This document shows positions 8,322-16,029 of a stretch of DNA of 45,436 nt, piece by piece. Positions within the stretch are counted from its first letter, which is position 1. Each line of letters begins with the position of its first letter. Made by a program: the position numbers and the translations under genes. Source of the stretch: Candidatus Aminicenans sakinawicola JGI OTU-1 (GTDB taxonomy: Bacteria > Acidobacteriota > Aminicenantia > Aminicenantales > Aminicenantaceae); assembly GCA_000493965.1 (NCBI GenBank), contig AWNV01000017.1, positions 1-45,436 of the forward strand, read 5' to 3'. The notes under the pieces are model-generated. The model was given only the letters and a program-made list of their open reading frames with translations. It was not told the DNA's origin and did no database searches.

Positions 8322-10010
8322 TTATACATGCTTGCGTAAGATTTTTCCTGGCAGCTCTCCTGTATGTTCACCTCGCTTAATTACGACTTTACCATTAACA
8401 AGTACATATTCAATCCCTTCAGGATATTGATGAGGATCTTTCCATGTAGCTTTATCAATAACCTTATTTTTATCAAATAAAACAATATCTGCAAAATATC
8501 CGCTTTTAAGCACGCCTCTATTAACAAATCCAAATTTTTTAGCAGGAATAGATGTCATCTTTTTCACCATTTCAGACATTGAAACAATTTTTTTATCACG
8601 GATATATTTTCCCAGAACCCTTGGAAAAGTCCCATAACTACGTGGATGAGGCTTCCCTTTCCCCAATAAACCATAAGGAGCAATAGCTGAACCATCACAA
8701 CCCACTCCAACAAGAGGATGCGCCAGAATTTTCTTTAAATTCTCCTCTTTCATCATGAATATAACCATTCCCACTCTGTTTCTCTCTTCTATCAGAAGAT
8801 CTCTCATAAACACGAAAGGATCTTTCCCTGTTTCTTTTGCTCCCTGCAGGATGTTCATACCTTCAAAAACTCTATTCTTATCCGTGATAACAGACGAAAT
8901 AATAACTTTATCCCATGAACCAAGTTTCTCTTTTCTTTCATCAATATAAGCACGCAACCTGCTTTCAAGCGAAACATCTTTCAATCGCGCTAAAAATTCA
9001 TCCGTTGTTCCCTGTCTTGCCCAAAGAGGAAAATTAAAACTGAGGCCGGTAGATCCGGCAATATAAGGATACCTGTCGCAAAAGATTGGAATTCCCTCCT
9101 TCTTCGCACTCTCAACCTTAGCCAGGGCTTCATCAACCTTATGCCAATTACGGGGATAAGCAACCTTAAAATGTGAAATTTGGAGGCTAATTCCTGTCTT
9201 ACGCGCAACATCAATGCTCTCATCTAAAGACTCAAGCAAATAATCCCCCTCATCACGCATATGAGTAGCATACACTCCATCATATTGGGCAACTACTCTG
9301 CACAACTCAGTTATTTCATCAGCCTGAGCATAGCTCCCAGGTGCATACTCAAGACCACTTGAAAGACCGACTGCACCATTTTTGATGTTCTCTTCTACCA
9401 AACCCTTCATCATTTCCAGATCCTCGGCTTTTGGAGGCCTGTCATTGAATCCCATAGCTGCTCCTCTGATAGAACCCTGGCCAACCAGAGTAGAATAATT
9501 GACAGTAATTCCCTTTTCCTCCAACGCTGAGAAAAATCCTTTGATATCTCTCCATGTTAGATCTATCTGATATTCTTCCTTCATATTCTCTTTTGCTTCC
9601 TCAAATATTTCTTCAGCAATAGGAAAAGGAGAAGCTCCACAATTCCCACTGATAACAGTGGTGATGCCCTGACGGATAGAGCTTTCCGCTTTTGGATTCA
9701 CCAGAAGCCCTACATCCGTGTGGTCATGGGCATCAATAAAACCAGGGCATACACTAAGATTTTTCGCCTCAATAATAGACTTTCCCCTAGAACTGGATAT
9801 TTTCCCTATATACTTAATAAAATTTTCGCTTATTCCAATATCCGAAACAAATGCTTCATTTCCAAGACCATCAAAGATACATCCATCCTTAATGACTATA
9901 TCGAACTCCTGTTTTGTGCTGCATCCTTTTAGCAGTATTCCGCAACCGGTAACAGCAGCAATCTTTGATGATTTTTTTATAAAATCTCTTCGAGTAATTA
10001 CTTTCTCCAT
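8322..10010 (-). CDS. N-acyl-D-amino-acid deacylase family amidohydrolase, exported
   Basis: The family hydrolyses N-acyl-D-amino acids to the D-amino acid and a carboxylate, in a TIM-barrel amidohydrolase with zinc. The N-terminus has twin arginines (TRRDFIKK), a hydrophobic stretch and LLKGCS, so it is probably Tat-exported and possibly lipidated. Family blocks are PGFIDAHDHTD (metal histidines), GITTVISGNCG, GAVGLSSGLEYAPG, HMRDEGD, ISHFK and GCDGSA. The length of 562 is close to family members with a signal peptide. It could serve in scavenging D-amino acids from peptidoglycan or peptides, which fits the M23 peptidase beside it and the broken alanine racemase just upstream. Confidence 0.85.
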   Translation of the reverse strand: MEKVITRRDFIKKSSKIAAVTGCGILLKGCSTKQEFDIVIKDGCIFDGLGNEAFVSDIGISENFIKYIGKISSSRGKSIIEAKNLSVCPGFIDAHDHTDVGLLVNPKAESSIRQGITTVISGNCGASPFPIAEEIFEEAKENMKEEYQIDLTWRDIKGFFSALEEKGITVNYSTLVGQGSIRGAAMGFNDRPPKAEDLEMMKGLVEENIKNGAVGLSSGLEYAPGSYAQADEITELCRVVAQYDGVYATHMRDEGDYLLESLDESIDVARKTGISLQISHFKVAYPRNWHKVDEALAKVESAKKEGIPIFCDRYPYIAGSTGLSFNFPLWARQGTTDEFLARLKDVSLESRLRAYIDERKEKLGSWDKVIISSVITDKNRVFEGMNILQGAKETGKDPFVFMRDLLIEERNRVGMVIFMMKEENLKKILAHPLVGVGCDGSAIAPYGLLGKGKPHPRSYGTFPRVLGKYIRDKKIVSMSEMVKKMTSIPAKKFGFVNRGVLKSGYFADIVLFDKNKVIDKATWKDPHQYPEGIEYVLVNGKVVIKRGEHTGELPGKILRKHV

Positions 10011-10072
10011 TTTCTGCTCCTCTTAAAACGCACCTGCGAATAAATATATAAAATAGCCCACTCAAAGTCCAG

Positions 10073-10132
10073 CCTGGATTATTCATGAAAACTTCTCCAC
10101 ATGATGGTTGGGTCAACTCGTGAATAATCCAC
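10073..10132. repeat. Paired copies of the dispersed terminal repeat (inverted)
   Basis: CCTGGATTATTCATGA (10073-10088) and TCGTGAATAATCCA (10118-10131) form an inverted pair with two mismatches over 14 bp, separated by 29 bp. Both belong to the repeat family found at more than ten places in this window. The pair lies in the 355-bp gap 10011-10365 and abuts the start of the alanine racemase relic. Confidence 0.85.
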
Positions 10133-10322
10133 GTTAGGAAATTGAAGGAAGAAAAAAAGAGCAGGCTTCCTGTACTGGCTGTAATTAAAGCAAATGCTTA
10201 CGGCCATGGGCTCTCAAGGAAAGGACAATATAACAGCTGATGAGATTGCCAGATGGAGTGGAATTTCTACATATAAAATTCTGATCAGATTGAATCCTCT
10301 CCTTCCAAGAAAAGTTATGTAA
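10133..10322 (+). pseudogene. alr: Alanine racemase relic with internal deletion
   Basis: Two pieces of alanine racemase are joined here. Frame 1 (10133 to about 10217) reads KEEKKSRLPVLAVIKANAYGHGL, that is, the block holding the PLP-binding lysine (VIKANAYGHG). Frame 3 (about 10218-10322) reads NITADEIARWSGISTYKI and then LIRLNPLLPRKVM followed by TAA, the C-terminal end of the same family. Some 270-300 residues of the middle are missing and the frame changes at the junction, so no enzyme can be made. The 5' end stops at the inverted repeat pair at 10073-10132. Wild-type Alr makes D-alanine for peptidoglycan; a functional copy would have to be elsewhere. Confidence 0.85.
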
Positions 10323-10365
10323 CCAGACAAAAAGAAGGACCAAGCATTCACAACTGCCGAGTCAA

Positions 10366-11211
10366 TCAAAAACAGAAAGAAATAGAAAGAGACTGCTCAT
10401 TCGGAGAAAACTGGAAGCCAATTCTGAAATCTTTTGAATCCTGCCTCCGCCTTAAATCCGAAATTTTTTTCCCTACAAAATAACCAATGGAAGACCCAAC
10501 AAAAACATCAGACGCCCAATGTTTGTTGTCATGGATCCTGTATATACCCACTAGAGTGGCTAGACTATAAACTAAAAAATCAATTGAAAAACTATCGGAC
10601 TGATCTGCTATTGTTGCCGCCACAGCAAATGCCGAAGCCGCATCCCCTGACGGGAATGAATTGTAACTGGATTTGAAAGAGAACGGATGGAAAGCATAAC
10701 ACCCCTCACCTACCCCTGGCCTTGCTCTTCCTGTAACAAACTTTAGTCCCAAGACAATAACCCCTGATGTCAACCAGCTCTCAAGACTTAACAGAGCCGT
10801 TTTTCTCAGATCATCACGGTCAAAAATTCCTCCAGAAACATACAATGAACCTGCCAGCAAACCCAAAAAAAGTCCTTTTCCAAGAGGAGAAACAAAACCA
10901 GAAATATCATCCGAAGTAGGACTGCGATTATCCTGAAACCAGTCTTGAAAGTCCTGGTCAACTGCATACAGTAAAGTTCCAGTTCCGATAATAATCGATA
11001 AACTTAAGATATCCTTAGAGCTCCAATGCCCTGGGGATTCGATGACATTAACAAAATCATCCTTAAAATTACTCAGAAACTCTTTATTAAACTTGTGTTC
11101 AGAAACAGAATCCTCTGCATAAACTGGATGTTGGACAAAAGAAAAAAACAAGACAATTATCAATATTAAAACAAAATATGAAGATTTCAATTTCTGAAAA
11201 ATATTCAGCAT
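10366..11211 (-). CDS. PAP2-family phosphatase-like membrane/envelope protein
   Basis: PAP2 enzymes dephosphorylate lipid phosphates such as phosphatidate or undecaprenyl diphosphate. An N-terminal signal segment ends near VYA (residue 32). Motif C1 is K157-x6-R164-P165 and motif C3 is R225-x5-H231-x3-D235, both intact. Motif C2, normally PSGH, reads PSGD (187-190), so the acid/base histidine is replaced by aspartate. Activity is therefore in doubt. The C-terminus (residues about 262-281, ending in SISFCF) alternates like an outer-membrane strand and ends in F. It sits 12 bp downstream of waaA on the same strand, perhaps linked to lipid A work. Confidence 0.8.
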   Translation of the reverse strand: MLNIFQKLKSSYFVLILIIVLFFSFVQHPVYAEDSVSEHKFNKEFLSNFKDDFVNVIESPGHWSSKDILSLSIIIGTGTLLYAVDQDFQDWFQDNRSPTSDDISGFVSPLGKGLFLGLLAGSLYVSGGIFDRDDLRKTALLSLESWLTSGVIVLGLKFVTGRARPGVGEGCYAFHPFSFKSSYNSFPSGDAASAFAVAATIADQSDSFSIDFLVYSLATLVGIYRIHDNKHWASDVFVGSSIGYFVGKKISDLRRRQDSKDFRIGFQFSPNEQSLSISFCF

Positions 11212-11223
11212 ATGAAATATCCT

Positions 11224-12495
11224 CTAGGAATCAGCCATCCAGTCTTCAATGACTTCAAGTGTTCTCTTCGTAGCTCCCTGTAATGAATTCAGGATTTTTT
11301 TTGCCTTATTTCCCATTTCTCTTAACCAGTTCTCGTCCTTAAATAGAAATAGTCCAACCAATTCCTCATCTTTATAAATTATTTGTGCAGCTCCAGAATT
11401 GACAAACTTCTCAGCAAGATATGCAAAATTATCCATATGGGGTCCGAAAAAAATTGGTTTACTGTAAAACGCTGGCTCAAGTAGATTCTGCCCTCCCCAT
11501 GGGACCAGACTTCCCCCTATAAAGGAAACATCTGATAAAGCATAAAACTGTGCAAGTTCCCCAAGACTATCTAATATCAATATATCCCACTGCAGCCCTC
11601 GAGAAACTGAAGTCCTTTTCATTACATTGAATGAAAATTTTTTACAAATTCTCTCTATTTCACAAACCCTCTCAAGGTGGCGTGGAGCAAGGATAAGAAG
11701 AATATCCTTTCTAATTTCCTTTGCCTTTGCATATGCTTCGAGAAGTTTTTCTTCCTCCCCCTTCCGAGTGCTTCCAGCCAGAATAATTTTCTTTGTTTCT
11801 GGGATGCTCAGGTCTTTTTTCAATTTCCGTATGCTTTTTTCATCGAGTACAGGGAGACTAATTTCTGATTTAAGGTTTCCTGAAACTTCGATATCTTCTG
11901 GAGATATTCCAATCTTCTCAAGGCCTTCTTTCTCTCTTTCTGTCTGGACTAGAAAAAAGTCTATATTACTTAGAACTTTTTTCATTAAAAACTTGAACCT
12001 TTTGAATCGTTTAAATGAACCCGTAGAAATTCTGCCATTGATAAGCAGAACTCCATTCGTATATTCCTTTGCTGTCTTTAAGAGATTTGGCCAGAACTCT
12101 GATTCTGCCAATATAAAGAGTCTGGGTTTAAGGGCTTTAAAAAATTTCCTTGTAACACATGGGAAATCTATTGGTATAAAGAAGATATTATCTGCTTCAG
12201 ACAATTTTTCTTTTGCCATACGCATACCCGTATTTGTAAGAGAAGAAAAATAAATGACCCAATCCGGGTGTTTTTTCTTAATCTCTATGGTTAAATTCTG
12301 AAGTGAGAGAACTTCACCAACTGAAACTGCGTGAATCCAGAGAGATTTTCTCTGGTTTTTCCCCCTGGGAAGCCGAAATCCGAGTCTTTCGCAGAGATAG
12401 ATGTTTTCCCTTTTGAGTAATTTCAGTTTAACGAAATATATAAGAATATAGCCAAGAATCACAAAAAAAAGAAAAAATGAATAAACTATGTACAT
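11224..12495 (-). CDS. waaA: 3-deoxy-D-manno-octulosonic acid (Kdo) transferase
   Basis: Transfers Kdo from CMP-Kdo to the lipid A precursor at the cytoplasmic face of the inner membrane, a hallmark of LPS-making bacteria. A hydrophobic N-terminal anchor is followed by HAVSVGE (residues 55-61, with the catalytic Glu61), PIDFP, ESEFWPN and the CMP-sugar-binding region AGSTRKGEEE ... LAPRHLER, and late SFIGGSLVPWGGQNLLEP. The length, 423, is normal. No Shine-Dalgarno is visible before the ATG. It reads in the same direction as the PAP2 gene behind it. Confidence 0.94.
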   Translation of the reverse strand: MYIVYSFFLFFVILGYILIYFVKLKLLKRENIYLCERLGFRLPRGKNQRKSLWIHAVSVGEVLSLQNLTIEIKKKHPDWVIYFSSLTNTGMRMAKEKLSEADNIFFIPIDFPCVTRKFFKALKPRLFILAESEFWPNLLKTAKEYTNGVLLINGRISTGSFKRFKRFKFLMKKVLSNIDFFLVQTEREKEGLEKIGISPEDIEVSGNLKSEISLPVLDEKSIRKLKKDLSIPETKKIILAGSTRKGEEEKLLEAYAKAKEIRKDILLILAPRHLERVCEIERICKKFSFNVMKRTSVSRGLQWDILILDSLGELAQFYALSDVSFIGGSLVPWGGQNLLEPAFYSKPIFFGPHMDNFAYLAEKFVNSGAAQIIYKDEELVGLFLFKDENWLREMGNKAKKILNSLQGATKRTLEVIEDWMADS

Positions 12496-12694
12496 GTTCA
12501 GATGACTATACTAAATTCCTTATTTCTGTGCAAGATTTTCTCATTGAAAGGGCATACTTCCAGCCATTTTTATAACTTTAGTTTCCACTGATTCCCATAT
12601 TTCATTAGTGCTAAATGATGTTTTACTTATCCAGAAGCCATGAATTCAAAGAGATGAGAATAAATTTTCAGGGGAATTACAGGACTTATTTAGC

Positions 12695-12721
12695 TTGACA
12701 ACAAATTTTTGTTTTTATAAC
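12695..12721 (+). promoter_or_regulatory. Putative promoter with spacer palindrome upstream of the LuxR-type gene
   Basis: TTGACA (12695-12700) and TATAAC (12716-12721) are separated by 15 bp, slightly short; TAACAT at 12718 would give 17. Between them lies the dyad AACAAA-TT-TTTGTT (12700-12713), which could be an operator. The gap 12496-12795 holds nothing else that I recognise. The promoter reads towards the regulator at 12796. Confidence 0.5.
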
Positions 12722-12795
12722 ATACCATAAAAGAATAAAATTACTTGAGAAATTCAAATCGCTTAAAGGGTTATGGTGAAGAGAAAGAACGATGA

Positions 12796-13482
12796 GTGAA
12801 AAAAAAACCTCCAGTTTTAAAAGATAAAAAGATAAATGTTCTCATTTACTGCACATCGGATTTAATCCTCTCTGGCATCCTAAAAGCAGTAGAATCAGCA
12901 TCAGATATAGAAATAGTTAAAATAGAAAAAAACACAATAGATACTTTCTTAGAATCAATAAAAAACATCAAACCCAATATTATTCTTTTTACCAATTCAG
13001 AACCGCTTCCTAATATAAGAGAAGTTTGTAAAGCAATTAAAGACATCTCCGAGGACCAAAAAAAGTTACAACTTATGCTTTTAGGAAACATCCCTTCCCA
13101 TGAAGAAATCGTCAGCCTCATGAATTCAGGTGTAAGAGGTTACTTTGATCTAAACGATCCTTCCAATCAACTCGCAGAGGCTATTCGTGTTATTAACAAT
13201 GAAGAAATCTGGCTGCCTCGAGACAAGATGAGCAGTATAATGGATCGTATCATTTCCGTTGTAGGACGGGATCTAAAAGAAAAAACACTTGATCAACTCA
13301 CCCCTACGGAATTTCAGGTTCTGAGAATCATCGGCCAGGGAAAGAGCAATGATGAAATTGCTGATGCCATGTTCATTAGTAAGAACACTGTCAGATCACA
13401 TATAAAAAGTATCTATGCAAAGCTTGACACTCACAGCAGGCTCCAACTTGCTTTGTACGCTATTAATTCTGCCTTATTTTGA
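12796..13482 (+). CDS. LuxR-family regulator with atypical receiver domain
   Basis: The C-terminal LuxR-type helix-turn-helix (about residues 160-225) is clear: LTPTEFQVLRIIGQGKSNDE, then IADAMFISKNTVRSHIKSIY AKL. The N-terminal 130 residues have the pattern of a receiver domain but lack its chemistry: the acidic pair after strand 1 is replaced (INVLIYCTSD), the phospho-acceptor region reads IILFTNSEP, and the conserved lysine position is GYFDLND. It probably works without phosphorylation. The GTG start follows an in-frame choice only: an ATG four bases upstream (12792) is out of frame because of a run of nine A residues. Targets unknown; it heads the cluster with PilZ and coaE. Confidence 0.82.
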   Translation: MKKKPPVLKDKKINVLIYCTSDLILSGILKAVESASDIEIVKIEKNTIDTFLESIKNIKPNIILFTNSEPLPNIREVCKAIKDISEDQKKLQLMLLGNIPSHEEIVSLMNSGVRGYFDLNDPSNQLAEAIRVINNEEIWLPRDKMSSIMDRIISVVGRDLKEKTLDQLTPTEFQVLRIIGQGKSNDEIADAMFISKNTVRSHIKSIYAKLDTHSRLQLALYAINSALF

Positions 13483-13509
13483 TTCACTTATGATTTTCAC
13501 GAGGCAACA

Positions 13510-13911
13510 ATGACAAAAAAATCGACTTCAAAAAAACCTACAAAAAAAACTCCTATCCTAGAAAAGAATCTTGCCAAGATTATAAGCGATCGCAGAAAGG
13601 AATGGAGATTCGAAATCCCCTTAGAGGCTATTGCCAAAGGGAAGCTCCCCAAGGGAATAAAATTTAAAGAGAAAACAACTCTTGAAAACATAAGTTCAAC
13701 AGGAGCTTATTTCTGTCTCGATTCAGGAATTACAGTCGGATCTAAGATCAATCTCGTTATCGATTTACCTCCTAAATTAACGGAAGGCAAAAAGACAAAA
13801 CTTTCTCTTGGAGGACTAACAGTTCGCCTTAAAAAATCTGATAAAAAGGATAAAAAACAGGGAGTTGCTCTTTGTTTTAGTGAAGAGTTTCAATTCGTTT
13901 CCGAAGAATAA
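13510..13911 (+). CDS. PilZ domain protein
   Basis: PilZ domains bind cyclic di-GMP. The two signature parts are present: DRRKEWRFEIP (the RxxxR block, residues about 27-37) and LENISSTGAYF (the N/DxSxxG block). The first 25 residues are lysine-rich (KKSTSKKPTKKTPI) and probably disordered. Small, 133 residues, with GAGG upstream as ribosome binding site. It lies 27 bp after the LuxR-type gene and 25 bp before coaE, so likely in one transcript. With the GGDEF regulator at 29222 and a second PilZ at 36305, it points to c-di-GMP signalling. Confidence 0.8.
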   Translation: MTKKSTSKKPTKKTPILEKNLAKIISDRRKEWRFEIPLEAIAKGKLPKGIKFKEKTTLENISSTGAYFCLDSGITVGSKINLVIDLPPKLTEGKKTKLSLGGLTVRLKKSDKKDKKQGVALCFSEEFQFVSEE

Positions 13912-13936
13912 AAAACCTATAAACTCTAAAGAGCTA

Positions 13937-14572
13937 ATGCTGATTGTTGCTTTAACAGGAGGAATTGCTTCCGGAAAATCTGTTGTAGCTGACGTTCTAA
14001 AAGAACTCGGTTGTTATATTAATCAGGCCGACAAAATAGCACATCAGCTTATGGAACCCGGACAATTCGCATGGGAAAAAATCGTATCCCACTTCGGCAA
14101 AGATATACTCAATAAAAATAACACAATCAACCGCTCTAAGTTAGGAACTGTTGTTTTTTCTGAGGAAAAAGAAAGGCTTTTTCTGAACCGAATCATTCAT
14201 CCTCTCGTTTTCAAAAGACAAAAAAATATCATCCAAGATCTTCAAGAAAAAGGTCAATATAAGATATTTATTTCTGAAGCTGCATTGACCATAGAGGCAA
14301 ACCTTGCTAATTTTTTTGACAAAATCATTGTTGTATATTGCAAGCAAGAGATACAGCTCAAACGATTGATAAAACGAGACCAAATCAGTAAAACCGAAGC
14401 AATAAAGAAAATGAAAAGCCAGTTAACTCCTGAGAAAAAGTTAAAATATGCCGATTATATTGTCGACACATCCGGTATAATCGAGAGTACTATAGAACAG
14501 ACAGAAAGGATCTATAGAAATTTAATATTGGATTACAAAATCAAATATCAAGGGTCAAATTTCCAAATTTGA
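13937..14572 (+). CDS. coaE: Dephospho-CoA kinase
   Basis: Catalyses the last step of coenzyme A synthesis, phosphorylating the 3'-OH of dephospho-CoA with ATP. P-loop GGIASGKS is at residues 8-15, QADKIAHQLM and the RIIHPLVF lid region follow, and YADYIVDTSG is the usual C-terminal block ('AdyvIdNsG'). The length of 211 is normal. The frame is open back to 13865, but ATG 13937 places the P-loop at its usual distance and follows AAAGAG. Cytoplasmic. Confidence 0.93.
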   Translation: MLIVALTGGIASGKSVVADVLKELGCYINQADKIAHQLMEPGQFAWEKIVSHFGKDILNKNNTINRSKLGTVVFSEEKERLFLNRIIHPLVFKRQKNIIQDLQEKGQYKIFISEAALTIEANLANFFDKIIVVYCKQEIQLKRLIKRDQISKTEAIKKMKSQLTPEKKLKYADYIVDTSGIIESTIEQTERIYRNLILDYKIKYQGSNFQI

Positions 14573-14618
14573 TTTTGATTTTAAGTCAATTCTAAATCGT
14601 GTTTTTAGAAGCCTGAAT

Positions 14619-15566
14619 TCATTCTGCTTTTAACGAAGCTGCAAAAAGAGGAATCATAATCTCATGATGGCCGATAAAATAAAACCCTTTCCCCTTATTT
14701 CCTAAAGGCCTCTTAACCACATTCTGGTAGGCCCGGTAATGATGTATAAAATCGAAAACCGCTGTAGAAAAATTATCAAGAACATTTCCTTTATTCCTGA
14801 CAAAAGATACGGCCTTAAGAAAAATTTCAGGAAGAATCACCGCAGAACCAACATTGAGAAAAATTCCTCCTCCATTAATTTCCTTAACAATTGAACAGAA
14901 TAGGAAAAAATCTCTCAAAGTGGCCTTACCCAACTCCTCCCCTTTTACATCTGGATGAAAATGAATTATATCTGTGCCAATAGCTACATGTACAGTGACG
15001 GGAATATTTAGATCATATGCAGTTGCTAATAAACTATAACTCTTATATGGAAAATCAGAAGCTGCTATCATTTTTCCTACAGCCTCTCCCAACCCAAGGT
15101 CCTCTTTCCCTCCGGCATTTATGGCAACATTCAGCATTTCACCTGTTTCTTGAGCCATCCCAAACTGACCATCCCTGATTTGAATATCAACTTCCTCAGA
15201 AGTCTTGCCTGCAAAAGCAATCTCAAAATCGTGAATAATACCAGCCCCATTTATGGATAATGCTGTTATCCATCCTTCTTTCATCAAATCTGTAATAATC
15301 GGAGCCAAGCCTACTTTTATGACATGGGCCCCCAGAGCTAAAATAATAGCCCTGCCATTTTTTTTTGCCAGTTTGACTAAAGCAATAAATTCTTTATACT
15401 CTCTCCCTGCCAGAATATTAGGAAAACTCTCAATAAAATTTCTAAAACCTTTATCCTGATTAAAAGGCCGAGCAAATCTATCAATGTCCACCTTACTTTT
15501 TCTTGACTTCAGAGAATAAGTGTTAAGGTCTTCAGGAAGAAGAGGTTTTACTTTATATTTGCTCAT
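14619..15566 (-). CDS. Deoxyhypusine-synthase-like conserved protein
   Basis: The sequence has a Rossmann-like order of blocks that recalls deoxyhypusine synthase: ALSINGAGIIHDFE (compare TTAGGxxEDF), then FGMAQETGEMLN, IPVTVHVAIGTDIIHFHPD (compare IPVFxPALTDG) and GIFLNVGSAVILPEIFLKA (compare the GGGVxKH region). It lacks the lysine block of true deoxyhypusine synthases, and bacteria lack eIF5A, so that reaction is unlikely. The HxHPD and GHHEIMIP blocks suggest ligand or metal binding. It stands alone on the minus strand, convergent with coaE. I recognise the family pattern but no established function. Confidence 0.55.
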   Translation of the reverse strand: MSKYKVKPLLPEDLNTYSLKSRKSKVDIDRFARPFNQDKGFRNFIESFPNILAGREYKEFIALVKLAKKNGRAIILALGAHVIKVGLAPIITDLMKEGWITALSINGAGIIHDFEIAFAGKTSEEVDIQIRDGQFGMAQETGEMLNVAINAGGKEDLGLGEAVGKMIAASDFPYKSYSLLATAYDLNIPVTVHVAIGTDIIHFHPDVKGEELGKATLRDFFLFCSIVKEINGGGIFLNVGSAVILPEIFLKAVSFVRNKGNVLDNFSTAVFDFIHHYRAYQNVVKRPLGNKGKGFYFIGHHEIMIPLFAASLKAE

Positions 15567-15663
15567 GACTTCTTTTCAGTATTCACCCGGAAGTTGCTAT
15601 TTAGAATCTATTATAATGCAGAAAAACAACATAAAAAGAATTGGGTAAAAGGCAAAAACTGTT

Positions 15664-15930
15664 TTAAATATTTTTTAATTCCTGGCCGCGTCTGAATTTT
15701 ATCCTTTTTCCTTTTTTGATCTTTATCTGCTTCTTACGACGAATATCTCTTCCATATCCAGTTTTTTTTGGAACAACCTTTAAACTTGCAAAACCCCTAA
15801 TTTCTATTTTCTCATTACTCCTAAGAGCTTCCTTTAAAGAAGTAAGGATAATTTCAACAATTAACAATGATTTTGCCTTAGTAAATTCAGATCCTTCTTC
15901 GATAGCTAGGGCGATATCATTCTTGATCAT
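15664..15930 (-). CDS. HU/IHF-family DNA-binding protein
   Basis: A small basic nucleoid protein of 88 residues. The start MIKNDIALAIEE, the dimer segment and IEIRGFASLKV (the usual 'v.l.GFG.F.v') identify the family. In the DNA arm the usual GRNPxTG tip reads YGRDIRRKKQ, so the intercalating proline is replaced by isoleucine; bending may differ from typical HU. AAGGAGATTTT precedes the ATG. It is divergent from the NfeD gene; the 99-bp shared region is AT-rich with TAATTATAATTAATT repeats. Confidence 0.9.
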   Translation of the reverse strand: MIKNDIALAIEEGSEFTKAKSLLIVEIILTSLKEALRSNEKIEIRGFASLKVVPKKTGYGRDIRRKKQIKIKKGKRIKFRRGQELKNI

Positions 15931-15991
15931 TAAAATCTCCTTATAATTAATTATAATTAATTTATTAAAAATGAAAAGTCAAGATAAATTA

Positions 15992-16020
15992 TTGACTTAT
16001 GGCAGTCTCCTTTTTATAAT
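15992..16020 (+). promoter_or_regulatory. Strong sigma-70-type promoter of the NfeD gene
   Basis: TTGACT (15992-15997) and TATAAT (16015-16020) with a 17-bp spacer are close to consensus. The GTG start of the next gene is at 16030, so the predicted transcript would begin only about 0-4 bases before it. Confidence 0.8.
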
Positions 16021-16029
16021 TAAGTCACG

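Noticed and set aside
10133..10322. Short intact protein gene in place of the racemase relic
   Set aside because: The two racemase blocks are in different frames and the first runs into a stop soon after the junction.
11627..12253. Long open frame on the plus strand opposite waaA
   Set aside because: It mirrors the waaA coding frame, has no family motif or ribosome binding site, and is composed of serine/phenylalanine-rich antisense sequence.
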